64,000 bases of DNA from Planctomycetes bacterium syqfu (GCA_020974905.1 CP087563.1:3658001-3722000), one strand, 5' to 3'; shown: positions 32,075 to 40,464, numbered from the stretch's first letter. Translations and numbers: made by a program. The notes: generated by a model from the letters alone, not told the origin.

Positions 32075-33056
32075 CGCTTGCCTCCTCGTAATATTTCATT
32101 AGCAATTGTAGCGACACTGGAAATTCAGCATGACGAATTAGCTGCCGAACGCCAGCTGTACTATCAAAACCAATTGACCCCTCGGTAATTTCATAAATTG
32201 ATTCTAACATCCCAACACATGCATTTTCCGTTAACCGAAAAACTTGACCAGGACTGCCCGGCTGATAGGTCACTTGCTCAAAAGAGAGGGTGTCTGATCC
32301 CAATGCTGTTGCTTGCCAAAATTCGCAAAGAGCGTATGCAAAAATAAGCGGGGATAATCCTAATCGTTTTCCTCGCTCTAAAACAAGACGATCGGATTCT
32401 GGCTCACGACGCAACAACTTTAGATCCGTTAAAGGGGAATCATATGTTTCCTCTTTGGATATACGTCTGTCAGGAGCTACTGAAATATAACTACGTACAA
32501 AACACGCAAAATCACGTTCAATTGTTGATCGACTTGGCAGTTTTTTTGTCCGACCTTCTGCCCAACGAAGTAGTTCATCAACCACGTCTTCCTGCGAAAA
32601 AGACGTTTGCCTGAGTTCATTAAATACCCAATACCAAGTAGTTGGTGATGCTAGCTGCCCAGATAGGTACTCGTCGCTATTACGTGAACATAGTTGCCAA
32701 TGAATCAACCATGTCGTTGCAGGATCCTCAAGATAGGGATCAAGACCATTCTCTGCAAATAATAATTTCCCTAATTCAGTGGGCTTGTATCTCCCACCAC
32801 GCCTGTCTACGCGATCACTTTCAATGACCCCTGTTCGTGTTGCCCAATGGCGAATAGACCTCACCATATTTTTACCAACGCCAAGAACAACAACGGCTTC
32901 ATCTCGACCAAAAATCGAGGGATCCCTGAGCACTTGCCGAACGGCTTTAGTTAACCAAGCAAATCGTAGCGGAAAACTCTCATGGCCCGAAAAGTTGACT
33001 GACTGGATGGATGTGTTTGATTCCATCCAGTCAGTGTAACGACTCACCATTTTCAT
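32058..33056 (-). CDS. DUF4007 family protein, first gene of candidate defence operon
   Basis: This protein of about 332 residues has the DUF4007 signature NFSGHESFPLRFAWLTKAV followed by LGVGKNMVRSIRHWA. The family is best known from loci with PAPS-reductase-like proteins and is thought to bind DNA through a winged-helix-like fold. That role is inference. The ATG at 33056 is preferred because GGGGGA lies 7 nt upstream. A GTG at 33086 and an ATG at 33026 are alternatives, the latter buried in a perfect inverted repeat. It is the first gene of the operon, and its end overlaps the large ATPase gene. Confidence 0.82.
   Translation of the reverse strand: MKMVSRYTDWMESNTSIQSVNFSGHESFPLRFAWLTKAVRQVLRDPSIFGRDEAVVVLGVGKNMVRSIRHWATRTGVIESDRVDRRGGRYKPTELGKLLFAENGLDPYLEDPATTWLIHWQLCSRNSDEYLSGQLASPTTWYWVFNELRQTSFSQEDVVDELLRWAEGRTKKLPSRSTIERDFACFVRSYISVAPDRRISKEETYDSPLTDLKLLRREPESDRLVLERGKRLGLSPLIFAYALCEFWQATALGSDTLSFEQVTYQPGSPGQVFRLTENACVGMLESIYEITEGSIGFDSTAGVRQLIRHAEFPVSLQLLMKYYEEASVADCT
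32998..33035. promoter_or_regulatory. Perfect 14-bp inverted repeat over the start region of the DUF4007 gene
   Basis: ACTGACTGGATGGA (32998-33011) and TCCATCCAGTCAGT (33022-33035) are exact reverse complements separated by 10 nt. In the mRNA this forms a stable hairpin starting about 7 codons after the chosen ATG and covering an alternative ATG at 33026. It could be an operator for an autoregulatory DNA-binding protein or a translation-control hairpin for the operon. Confidence 0.7.
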
Positions 33057-33158
33057 GTCTAGATCCCCCGAATATCGTTTCCCCACGTGTCGTAATTTAT
33101 TATGAGAAAAAACGTAATGAAAAACAAGATCTGCTTCAAGTTCTCCATCAAAATCCCT

Positions 33159-33186
33159 TAATTAAGAATGTCACGTTTTGCATCAA
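33159..33186 (-). promoter_or_regulatory. Possible promoter of the defence operon
   Basis: Reading leftward, TTGATG (33186-33181) and TAATTA (33164-33159) are separated by 16 nt in AT-rich DNA about 100 bp upstream of the first gene. The match to a sigma-70-type promoter is weak. Confidence 0.25.
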
Positions 33187-33210
33187 TGCTAGCCATTAAT
33201 CAAATTCTGA

Positions 33211-33241
33211 AAAATAACCCAGCCTGCAATTCGACTGGGTT
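33211..33241 (-). terminator. Intrinsic terminator after the AT-hook protein gene
   Basis: Leftward, AACCCAG (33241-33235) pairs with CTGGGTT (33222-33216) around a 12-nt loop and is followed by ATTTTTC. It separates the phage-side genes from the defence operon. Confidence 0.65.
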
Positions 33242-33276
33242 ACCAATGGGCTTGCAGATTTATCTAAGTCATTTAA

Positions 33277-33729
33277 TCACTTGGCAGTATAGGCGCTGCC
33301 GCGTTGCCCCCTGATGTTCTTGCGGGTGATCTTGCCATCCTTGACCAGTTTGCCCAAGGCATTGTCAGCCTTGCCGTTTCGCCCTTCCTTTGTCCATTGC
33401 TCATTGACCTGAGCGGTGGTGCAGCCGGCATTAGCTTTGACGAAAGCCAGCACCGATTCGTCGCCAGAAACCGCAAACGTCTTGCGGGTACGCTTGCTGG
33501 TCTTTTTGCCTGCCTTCTTCTTGGGGGCCTTTGCAACCTTGGTTTTCTTACCAGTTCCAGCAGGACGACCACGACGTGGCTTGGCAGAAGATGCCACAGG
33601 AACGGCATCAATCCCCAATTGCTTAAAAGTCAGATCAATCGCCTCGATAGCTTTGACATGACTATCACGTTCGTCTTGAAGTTTCTTGACAAGCTTGAGC
33701 AGTTCGGTTGCTGCGGCTGTTTTAGCCAT
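33277..33729 (-). CDS. Basic AT-hook/winged-helix DNA-binding protein
   Basis: The 150-residue product starts MAKTAAATELLKLVKKLQDERD, with AGGAGA upstream. It has a short N-terminal coiled coil, a central Lys/Arg-rich linker with the AT-hook motif PRRGRPAG, and a C-terminal small winged-helix-like domain (DESVLAFVKANAGCTTAQVNEQW... GKLVKDGKITRKNIRGQRGSAY). Proteins of this design occur in planctomycetes and their mobile elements and are thought to be nucleoid-associated. It may silence or bridge the AT-rich defence operon next door, but this is only suggested by position. An in-frame extension to 33789 lacks support. A terminator follows at 33211-33241. Confidence 0.7.
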   Translation of the reverse strand: MAKTAAATELLKLVKKLQDERDSHVKAIEAIDLTFKQLGIDAVPVASSAKPRRGRPAGTGKKTKVAKAPKKKAGKKTSKRTRKTFAVSGDESVLAFVKANAGCTTAQVNEQWTKEGRNGKADNALGKLVKDGKITRKNIRGQRGSAYTAK

Positions 33730-33853
33730 AAGAAGGTGTCTCCTAAAAATACATAATTTGTCTGATTCAACAAAAGAAGTTTCGAGCACTAATTACTCAC
33801 TATTAGTATAACCAATTTGCTGACTAACTAGCAGTGAACTGTACATTGTAATG

Positions 33854-34165
33854 TCAGGATAAAACCAGTTCCCGAATACATGCAGCCCTTCTGCGTACTG
33901 TTTCCATCGAAACATCCATCAATTTTTCGAAGTCAGCATTGAGCATACATGGTACACCACAGGCCAAACTGTCTTCATTGACTACGAAATAAATGATGCC
34001 CCCTGCCCAACAATTCACCTTACCTTGCAGTGGTTTTTCACTCGCACGAAGCATCCGCAAGGTCTTATGTGCCTGTTTCTGCTTGGCGGGATCAGGACAT
34101 GCCGCAAAATACTGATCTATCAATACGCCGCATTCAGCCTCAAATTCCGGAGTGATCGCATTCAT
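33854..34165 (-). CDS. DUF6398-like small protein
   Basis: The 103-residue protein contains KVNCWAGGIIYFVVNEDSLACG, which resembles the WAAGI core of DUF6398 proteins, and a C-terminal helix-turn-helix-like stretch (MDVSMETVRRRAACIRELV). A TAGGAG Shine-Dalgarno precedes the ATG. The function is unknown; a DNA-binding regulator is possible. It lies between the phage tail genes and the AT-hook gene, all read leftward. Confidence 0.5.
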   Translation of the reverse strand: MNAITPEFEAECGVLIDQYFAACPDPAKQKQAHKTLRMLRASEKPLQGKVNCWAGGIIYFVVNEDSLACGVPCMLNADFEKLMDVSMETVRRRAACIRELVLS

Positions 34166-34309
34166 TTGTTAACTCCTACTGTCAGTCAGATTGTGATGCA
34201 GGAATGAATAATGGCGAGACATTCTATTATGCATTGGCTGGGTGTCTTGTGATGTCGAATTTAAAAAAATCATCAATTTATTGCTGTTTTTGTGATGTAT
34301 CCATGCGTT

Positions 34310-34675
34310 TCACGCAACTAAAATTTTATGCAGCAACCATCTCCACCAGACGCGCGGCAAACCTGCCCAACCGGCACGGTTCATCGTGGCCATGCGGGAT
34401 TTGCAACTGGTGCAGGGACGAACCAGGCCAAACGTGATGACTTGGATGAACATCGACAGCCATGTGCCAGGTGGCAAGATGCGACTGGGCTTTGGCGTTG
34501 GCACGTCAGTCCATTTGCCCAGTGGGCATTTGGCAACAGGTAAACTTGTGCGAGATTTGAGATCGACACCGTCGACATCGCAGTTGCATTTGCGATCCGG
34601 ATAGGACAAACAACCGACAGCGTGTTCGCATTGACGGCAGATGGATCGGCGCGTGGTGATGAAGTCGGTGGACAT
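34310..34675 (-). CDS. Cys-rich small phage protein
   Basis: This 121-residue protein has a clear AGGAGA Shine-Dalgarno. The first half has many cysteines (CRQCEHAVGC, KCNCD, AKCPLGKW), and a CxxC pair (PCTSC) lies near the C-terminus, suggesting zinc or iron-sulfur binding. It is the last gene of the leftward tail cluster and sits 8 bp after the 257-residue Cys-rich protein. No function is recognised; a tail-tip or virion-associated role is inferred from position only. Confidence 0.6.
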   Translation of the reverse strand: MSTDFITTRRSICRQCEHAVGCLSYPDRKCNCDVDGVDLKSRTSLPVAKCPLGKWTDVPTPKPSRILPPGTWLSMFIQVITFGLVRPCTSCKSRMATMNRAGWAGLPRVWWRWLLHKILVA

Positions 34676-34683
34676 GGGTTCTC

Positions 34684-35457
34684 CTAGATTCCAGGGGTTG
34701 AGTCTTGGCAGGTTCCATCGCCATTGGAGTCGCCGACGATGCAGTTGCCTTCTTCGTCCATGCAGGATGTTTCATCGAGGACTTCGATTTGCAGTTGGAC
34801 GCGAGCGGGATTGGAATACACATCCCAGATGTTGGTGCAGATGCTGTGATTGTGCAGTTCGTCGCTGAGGATCGATGCGCTGCGGCAGGTGCCGGGTGCG
34901 GAGGGGATGCAGGCGGCGAAGATACGACCGCAGCTGTCTTCCGAATCTTCGTTGGCATAGCCATCGACCGTAACGTACCAACGTGTGGTGCCATCGCCAT
35001 CGCCATCGCAACCGGCAAGTACCATGGCATCCACATAACTGCCACAAGCTGCCCCCGGAAGTTCAATACCATAACCTTGCCAACGCGGGCCAGTGATGGT
35101 GTCGCTTTCGCAGTTGGGTTGCGGGTGACCGCCGATCATGCCGGAGTGACCGCAGCCTGGACAATATGGTGGGTTCCATGCTCCGCAGCTAAACGGGATT
35201 TCGATGGTGTTGCCCATAAAAGCGGGATCGGTGCAGCAGCAACGTTCGTGGGTGTTGCCGTAGTCAATCAATTGCCAGGTGATGCGAATACGGGATTGAT
35301 TGGTGAAGCAGCACGGGCCACAGGCGCATGCGTTGGCCAATACCGGTTTCTGGCCACAGCATTTGCCGCAGATCATAAAGAGGCCATCCTCCGTCAAACC
35401 CAATTCACCTGAGCCGGATTTGAGCGGGTCAATGTCAAACTCACCGTTACTCCCCAT
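34684..35457 (-). CDS. Extremely Cys-rich tail-region protein
   Basis: The 257-residue product contains 23 cysteines, often in clusters (CGKCCGQ, ACACGPCC, RCCC, YCPGCGHSG). GGAGG precedes the ATG at 35457, inside the end of the upstream gene, which fixes the start. Acidic stretches DGDGDGTTR and DSNGDGT could bind calcium. Such cysteine density suggests metal clusters or disulfides in a secreted or virion part. No family is recognised. Gene position after the tape measure suggests a distal tail protein. Confidence 0.6.
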   Translation of the reverse strand: MGSNGEFDIDPLKSGSGELGLTEDGLFMICGKCCGQKPVLANACACGPCCFTNQSRIRITWQLIDYGNTHERCCCTDPAFMGNTIEIPFSCGAWNPPYCPGCGHSGMIGGHPQPNCESDTITGPRWQGYGIELPGAACGSYVDAMVLAGCDGDGDGTTRWYVTVDGYANEDSEDSCGRIFAACIPSAPGTCRSASILSDELHNHSICTNIWDVYSNPARVQLQIEVLDETSCMDEEGNCIVGDSNGDGTCQDSTPGI

Positions 35458-36358
35458 CGTCACATACCTCCACAGCCAAGGCTTCATTGGCGTCATACAG
35501 GATGAACTCACGTGCCCCGTCATAGGGATTGGTGACGTAGTAGCCGCTGCCGATGATGCCATCACCGGTGACTGGTGCAGTGACGAGTTTGCCTGCAGCG
35601 GGACGTTGTTTGAGGGGCGTCATTTCCTCACCGAGGATTGTGCCATCCTCTTCTTCGTCGTAAGCATCGATGGTTTTGACGAAGTAGGTGCGATCACACT
35701 GCGTCGTCGCGTCGCCATCGGTTGAACCACCGTCCTGCCAGACTTTGCAGGGAATCATTGCCGTGGTGTCGACCAAGCTGGGCACACCGAGTTTGACGAT
35801 GGCCCAGCATGGTTCGCCGATGGGCACATCGGGTTGGCTCCAGAGAATCTGTGTGCTGCCGGTTGCCGACGATGCCATGATCGCCGGGAATCCCACTGGT
35901 GCTTTGGCAAATTGATGGGTTTCATCGGTGATGATGATCCGCACCTGACACACGCCTTGAATCATCGCCCGGCCAACCTGTCCCGCACGGATCGGTTCAA
36001 GCAGGATGGCGTGTTTGTCCATCGCCACGTGGGTATCAAGCTCAGGGAACACACCGCTGAAGACAATCTGATCGACAAAGCTGCCTTCCATATCCATGAT
36101 CGTTTGTGGCTCGTGTACCGAGTCTTCGATGCCAAGGATGAAGTAACGCCAACAATCCATGGGCGAATCGTTCTTCACCCAGATCACCCCGCCTTGCCCC
36201 CGGCCCCCGGAAGCACCGGAAGACTGCATGGATTGTTCAAGTTTCTGGCGTGGCTTGATTCGCTGCTGAAAATCCGTCGCCGCATCAATGAACGCGTTGT
36301 ATGTATTTGCCGGAATCACAAGAGGATCGCCGGTACTGACTTTTTTCATGGTGCTCAT
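35447..36358 (-). CDS. Tail-region protein of unknown function
   Basis: This 303-residue protein begins MSTMKKVSTGDPLVIPANTYNAFIDAATDF, followed by a Gly/Ser-rich linker (SSGASGGRGQGG) and a mostly beta-strand body. It resembles proteins seen downstream of tape-measure genes in planctomycete prophages, but I cannot name a family. The linker coincides with a copy of a dispersed GC-rich repeat (36197-36213). It overlaps the next gene by 11 nt, so the two are coupled. Confidence 0.6.
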   Translation of the reverse strand: MSTMKKVSTGDPLVIPANTYNAFIDAATDFQQRIKPRQKLEQSMQSSGASGGRGQGGVIWVKNDSPMDCWRYFILGIEDSVHEPQTIMDMEGSFVDQIVFSGVFPELDTHVAMDKHAILLEPIRAGQVGRAMIQGVCQVRIIITDETHQFAKAPVGFPAIMASSATGSTQILWSQPDVPIGEPCWAIVKLGVPSLVDTTAMIPCKVWQDGGSTDGDATTQCDRTYFVKTIDAYDEEEDGTILGEEMTPLKQRPAAGKLVTAPVTGDGIIGSGYYVTNPYDGAREFILYDANEALAVEVCDDGE

Positions 36359-36384
36359 GTTTAAGGTTCCGAGGGGTGGGCTGA

Positions 36385-36400
36385 CTTCCGGGGGCGGGGG
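36385..36400 (+). repeat. Dispersed 16-mer CTTCCGGGGGCGGGGG, copy 1
   Basis: This exact copy lies in the short gap between two tail genes. A one-base-longer variant is at 36197-36213 (reverse), a 15-nt match at 47694-47708 (reverse) and a looser one at 59808-59821. Confidence 0.7.
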
Positions 36401-37270
36401 TCAAGAACCGATGTCCAGCAGGCTGAAGTCGGCATCTTCATAGACCTGTTCGACATAAGCTGCTACTGGACGTTTGACCATGGCCATCGCATCCATGTCC
36501 TCAACATCCGCGTAACGTACCCACAGGTATTCCCAACCTTTCTTGGCGATACCACTGATGCTGCCAATGGTGATGCCGGTTTTGTTGGGGGATGCTGCGA
36601 AGCGGAAAGTGATTTCCCAATCTGCACCGCCAGACGTGCCTTCAGCAGATTCCGTACCATGCAACGTGCCGGAAGCGCCAAGGAACAAACACTCACCCGC
36701 AGCCAACCCACGGAACGTCGCGTTGTTGACTTTGCCGGTGAGTTGGAAGAGCGTGCCTTTGTACTCCGGCGTTACCTGCTCCACAGTGAGATAATGCGTC
36801 TCCGAGAAGTTGTAGATGGGCACCGTGATGTCGACGCCCTGGACTTCCGCATTGCCATTGGTGTTGGACACGCCAATTGCACCATGGAAGTCAGGCGCAG
36901 ACGGAATCGATGAATCGGCATACGAACCCACAGTGTCCAAGGACTGGGTGATATGTTGTGTGCCACCCATGGTGTCGAAGCTGTAGGTGTACTCCCCGCT
37001 CCCTGGGTCTGGTGCCGAACTACCTCCACTCGAAGTTGACGTGGCTTCAGCGTATCGAACGCTGGCATCCCAGTACTCTTCACTGATCGGTTCGATCTGC
37101 ACCGATTGTCTGGGCAAGCCGTCATAGGTTTCAGGGGCAAAGTTTTCGACAGCAGACTTGATCGCCAGATCATCGTCGCTGCCACTGGCAATGTAAGTCA
37201 GTGTCACCTGAGCATTGTTGCCCGTTGTGCTCTGGCGACTGTCATATTTTTCTGCAACGGTAATAGGCAT
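36401..37270 (-). CDS. Phage tail protein, beta-rich
   Basis: This 289-residue protein starts MPITVAEKYDSRQSTTGNN. It has mainly predicted beta-strands with a Gly/Ser/Pro-rich loop (STSSGGSSAPDPGSG) and ends VYEDADFSLLDIGS. It follows the tape measure directly (17-bp gap), where distal tail or baseplate hub proteins lie in siphoviruses. No specific family is recognised. It looks complete. Confidence 0.6.
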   Translation of the reverse strand: MPITVAEKYDSRQSTTGNNAQVTLTYIASGSDDDLAIKSAVENFAPETYDGLPRQSVQIEPISEEYWDASVRYAEATSTSSGGSSAPDPGSGEYTYSFDTMGGTQHITQSLDTVGSYADSSIPSAPDFHGAIGVSNTNGNAEVQGVDITVPIYNFSETHYLTVEQVTPEYKGTLFQLTGKVNNATFRGLAAGECLFLGASGTLHGTESAEGTSGGADWEITFRFAASPNKTGITIGSISGIAKKGWEYLWVRYADVEDMDAMAMVKRPVAAYVEQVYEDADFSLLDIGS

Positions 37271-37287
37271 GAGTTACTCCGGGTGAA

Positions 37288-39660
37288 TCAACTGAAGGAG
37301 AGAGACGATGAACCACCGCCACCGCTCTGCACTTCGTTGTAGAGTTTCTTAACGTAACGGGCAGTTTCTTCGCTGGATGCTGCTGTGCGTTGGGCAATGG
37401 ACTGGTTCGTCATCAAACCTTGCAAGGCAGCGGAATTGAACGTGCCACGTGATTGTTGGTTGGGACTCAGCGTTCCGATCTGCCCACCCAGTTCGGCGAG
37501 TTTTTTCTTGAGGGTGTCGATCAGGTTGTCAGGCGATGCGGGTTGAGCTTGATCACCCGACTGTGCGTTCTGCTTCGCTTGAGCGGCCTGTTGTAGTAAC
37601 TGTTGATATTCAGCACGTGTCTTTTCCAGATCGTCGAGCGCAGTAGCCATCTGTTTTTCGTACTGGGTTTGGCGAGTCTTGTTCCCCGCAGCCTGTTCCT
37701 GATCAATCAGATTCTGCTGGGTTTGGCGTTCGTGATCAATGCGTGCAAGGTCTGAATCATATTGCCGTTTATTCTCAGCCAGTGCTGTGTCGCGTTGCCT
37801 GCTGATGTTGGCCTTATCCGCGTTGGCATTGGTGCGAGCGATGTTGATCGCCATGTCGACGTTGTAGTCCTTGTCGAACAGGCCGGTCAGATGATGCATC
37901 CCTTCCTCGACCTTGAGTTGGGCTGATCGAAACGTCGACTGCAAGCCTGCCGTCATCGTGGTCCAGGCATCGGAGAGGAATGATGTGGTTTGAACCCACA
38001 GGATGCGCAGGCCGTGCCAGGCATCCACCAACACCTTGGTCACCTTATAAAAGGCTTGGCTGGCAACGTTGACGATGGTGTACTTGAAGCTGTACCAAAG
38101 CGATTCCACCTGGTAGATGCCACGCTGCCATTCGATTTTCAATGCCTGCCAGAGAATCTTGGCTGCCAAACTTAAATCACCGGCAGCCAATGCGTCGCGG
38201 ATGCCTTGCCAGGCAATCAATGCACTATCCTTGAGATCATTGAAGCGATCACTCAACCAATTAAGTGTCTTGGACGCAATATCCGTCATGCTCAATATGG
38301 CAATGCCGATCCCTGCCGCAGCGACGATCACCAAGCCCATGGGTGAGATCAGTGCGCCCAGCACCGTGAGCAATGTACCAATCACACCCACACTACCGGT
38401 GATGATGCTCGACAAGCCGCCGAATATGAACGCGACTGCCTGAGCTGCGACGCCGGTGGTCATCAGGATTACACCCACAGCAGCGATCCCGGCAATCACC
38501 AGAGCAGCGGATCGAACAAGCGACTGATTCTTACTGAGCAGATCAATCACCACGCCCGCATATTTGGAAACGATGGCCGCTGCTTTGGCCACGGGTTCGC
38601 TCAATGCTTCGCCCATAATGCCCAGCACGATGATCCCAGCTTGCTTGATGCGGTTAAATGCATGGGTGAGTGTTTTGCTGAGTTTGGCATAAGCCTTGTC
38701 CGCCAGGCCCGCGCGGCTTTGCATCGCGTCCAAGTCGGATTCAAAGCCTTTTAGATTGTTCAATGCAGGCACGATACCACGCAAAGCAGCCGAATCCGGG
38801 AACAGTTTCGCCAACGCATCGGGCGGGAGCTTAGCGAGTTTTTCCATGACACCATGCAAGCCCTCGGTCTTGAGTGTTGTGGTGTTCATCTCAAAACCAA
38901 GCTCGTGTGCCAACTTGGTTGCTTCGGCGCTGGGCTTGAGGAAGCTGCGGAGAATGCCGTTCACCGAGTCGATGGCCGTGGTGGTGCGCAGGCCATTGCG
39001 TGTCAATGTTGCGATCATCGCGCCCAGTTCATCAAGCGGTAATCCTGCGCTGGCAGCAGTGGAGGCCACCATACCGATCTGCGGTGCCAGTTCCGCAAAC
39101 GTCGTTTTGCCGCGCTGCACAATGCCGAACAACCAGTCGGACACGTCGCCCGCTTGTTCAGCTGCCAAGCCATAGCTGTTGAGCACCGTGGTAATCGCAT
39201 CGGCTGCCGTGCGGGTGTCGGTAAGTCCGGCTTTGGCAGACTTGGCTGCAACACCCAACACGTCCAATGCCTTGGCCGGGGCAATGGAGGCCGACAGGAT
39301 GTCGTACAAACCACCGGATAGCGCCTCTGTCGATTCCCCAAAGCTCACCGCCATTTCACGGATGCCCTTGGTGAAACCGTCCATGTATTTTTCAGCATCA
39401 CTATCCGAGAGCATGGTGGCGACGGTGGCCATCTGCTGCTGAAAATCCGCGTAGATTTTCAGGCCAGAAAGCAGAGGCACCGCCGCCACGACAGACACGG
39501 CGGTGAGTCGCTTGCCGATCTCGCCCACAGACTTGCCAAAGGCTTTGACGCGCTTCTGGGCCTTGTCGAGTCCACGCACCAACTTGCTGTCCTGCGTGGT
39601 CAGCTCAATGTACGCAGCCCCGGCACGAATGTTCCGACTATTGGCAATACCTGGCGACAT
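37288..39660 (-). CDS. Phage tail tape measure protein (TP901 type)
   Basis: At 790 residues this is the longest tail gene, so the tail is fairly short to medium. The N-terminus has the TP901 core (ADFQQQMATVATMLSDSDAEKYMDGF ... AFGESTEALSGGLYD in pattern) with the helix-rich region TAADAITTVLNSYGLAAEQAGDVSDW. Two hydrophobic segments (RSAALVIAGIAAVGVILMTTG and LGALISPMGLVIVAAAGIGIAIL) fit the usual membrane-inserting region. A long Gln/Lys-rich coiled coil (about 610-720) precedes the C-terminus. It sets tail length and helps DNA entry. The lipoprotein gene lies just upstream. Confidence 0.9.
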   Translation of the reverse strand: MSPGIANSRNIRAGAAYIELTTQDSKLVRGLDKAQKRVKAFGKSVGEIGKRLTAVSVVAAVPLLSGLKIYADFQQQMATVATMLSDSDAEKYMDGFTKGIREMAVSFGESTEALSGGLYDILSASIAPAKALDVLGVAAKSAKAGLTDTRTAADAITTVLNSYGLAAEQAGDVSDWLFGIVQRGKTTFAELAPQIGMVASTAASAGLPLDELGAMIATLTRNGLRTTTAIDSVNGILRSFLKPSAEATKLAHELGFEMNTTTLKTEGLHGVMEKLAKLPPDALAKLFPDSAALRGIVPALNNLKGFESDLDAMQSRAGLADKAYAKLSKTLTHAFNRIKQAGIIVLGIMGEALSEPVAKAAAIVSKYAGVVIDLLSKNQSLVRSAALVIAGIAAVGVILMTTGVAAQAVAFIFGGLSSIITGSVGVIGTLLTVLGALISPMGLVIVAAAGIGIAILSMTDIASKTLNWLSDRFNDLKDSALIAWQGIRDALAAGDLSLAAKILWQALKIEWQRGIYQVESLWYSFKYTIVNVASQAFYKVTKVLVDAWHGLRILWVQTTSFLSDAWTTMTAGLQSTFRSAQLKVEEGMHHLTGLFDKDYNVDMAINIARTNANADKANISRQRDTALAENKRQYDSDLARIDHERQTQQNLIDQEQAAGNKTRQTQYEKQMATALDDLEKTRAEYQQLLQQAAQAKQNAQSGDQAQPASPDNLIDTLKKKLAELGGQIGTLSPNQQSRGTFNSAALQGLMTNQSIAQRTAASSEETARYVKKLYNEVQSGGGGSSSLSFS

Positions 39661-39715
39661 AAAATAGTTCCGGCAAACGAAGGATCAGAAAAAGACACAA
39701 CAGACGGACGAACGA

Positions 39716-40180
39716 CTACGCGGCAGCCACAGCCGCTGGAGTTGTGGTCTTTCGCCCTTCGTCCAGGCCCTTGTTGAAGGAGTCCTCCTTTTCCTTGCGG
39801 AGTTTGCCAGAGCCCAGGAACAGGCCGAGTAAACCCGAAGCAGCAGGCAGCAACGGGCCGAGCATGGGGACGCCAGCGACGGTCGGGCCGACCTGGTCCA
39901 GCGCGGATAGGGAGAGCTGATTCACCATGTTGCGGATCTCGTTGGCATGTTCGATGTTGGATTTCCACTGGCTGCCAGCCGTTTGCATGTGCTGATACCA
40001 GAGTTGGTATTCACTCTCGGCCTCATTGAGCGTGATGTTGCTGGCCAGGCCCGTCTGCTGCTGGATGGTGTTGGGCGTTTTGACGTGAATCATGTCACCC
40101 ATGTCACAGCCTGCAAAACTCAGCAGGCCCAGTACAACAAACATGAGGATGAACAGAAAGATCAGGTGGTTGGTTTTCAT
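39716..40180 (-). CDS. Prophage lipoprotein
   Basis: The 154-residue product starts with a textbook lipoprotein signal: MKTNHLIFLFILMFVVLGLLSFAGC, where LSFAGC is the lipobox. The mature part is helical, with a second hydrophobic stretch (VPMLGPLLPAASGLLGLFLG) and a charged C-terminus. It sits between a tail chaperone gene and the tape measure, overlapping the former by 4 nt. Phage lipoproteins in other systems block superinfection or act in outer-membrane lysis. Either role is possible here; neither is shown by the sequence. Confidence 0.7.
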   Translation of the reverse strand: MKTNHLIFLFILMFVVLGLLSFAGCDMGDMIHVKTPNTIQQQTGLASNITLNEAESEYQLWYQHMQTAGSQWKSNIEHANEIRNMVNQLSLSALDQVGPTVAGVPMLGPLLPAASGLLGLFLGSGKLRKEKEDSFNKGLDEGRKTTTPAAVAAA

Positions 40181-40464
40181 AATGATTGTTTCCTTGAAGG
40201 GATAAAGGTTCTTTTGAGCAAGGCCATAGCATCGTTGGTGTCCAAGGGGATCACAGACGATGCTTGGCTTTGGGTAAACGGATCAAAGTCCGCTGCCTTA
40301 AACGTGTGGGAACGATTGAACGTCAGCAGATTGGCAAGCAGTGCCATCAGGTTGGACGTGTGTTGCCAATCCTGTTTCTGGCGGGACTGGGCCATCTCGT
40401 AGAGTTCACGCAACGTAAACGGATCGGGATGGACGCCCAGAATGCCTGCCAGTTGCCAGATCAT
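40177..40464 (-). CDS. Tail assembly chaperone-like protein
   Basis: This 95-residue protein contains VHPDPFTLRELYEMAQSRQ, followed by WQHTSNLMALLANL and an FDPF motif. This resembles the short second tail chaperone found before tape measure genes (G/T-type pairs of lambda-like phages). It overlaps both neighbours by 4 nt. No slippery frameshift site was established between it and the preceding gene. Confidence 0.65.
   Translation of the reverse strand: MIWQLAGILGVHPDPFTLRELYEMAQSRQKQDWQHTSNLMALLANLLTFNRSHTFKAADFDPFTQSQASSVIPLDTNDAMALLKRTFIPSRKQSL

Noticed and set aside
39600-39968. A 122-residue frame between the tape measure and lipoprotein genes
   Set aside because: It overlaps both in another frame and has no motif, while the lipoprotein has a convincing signal and start.
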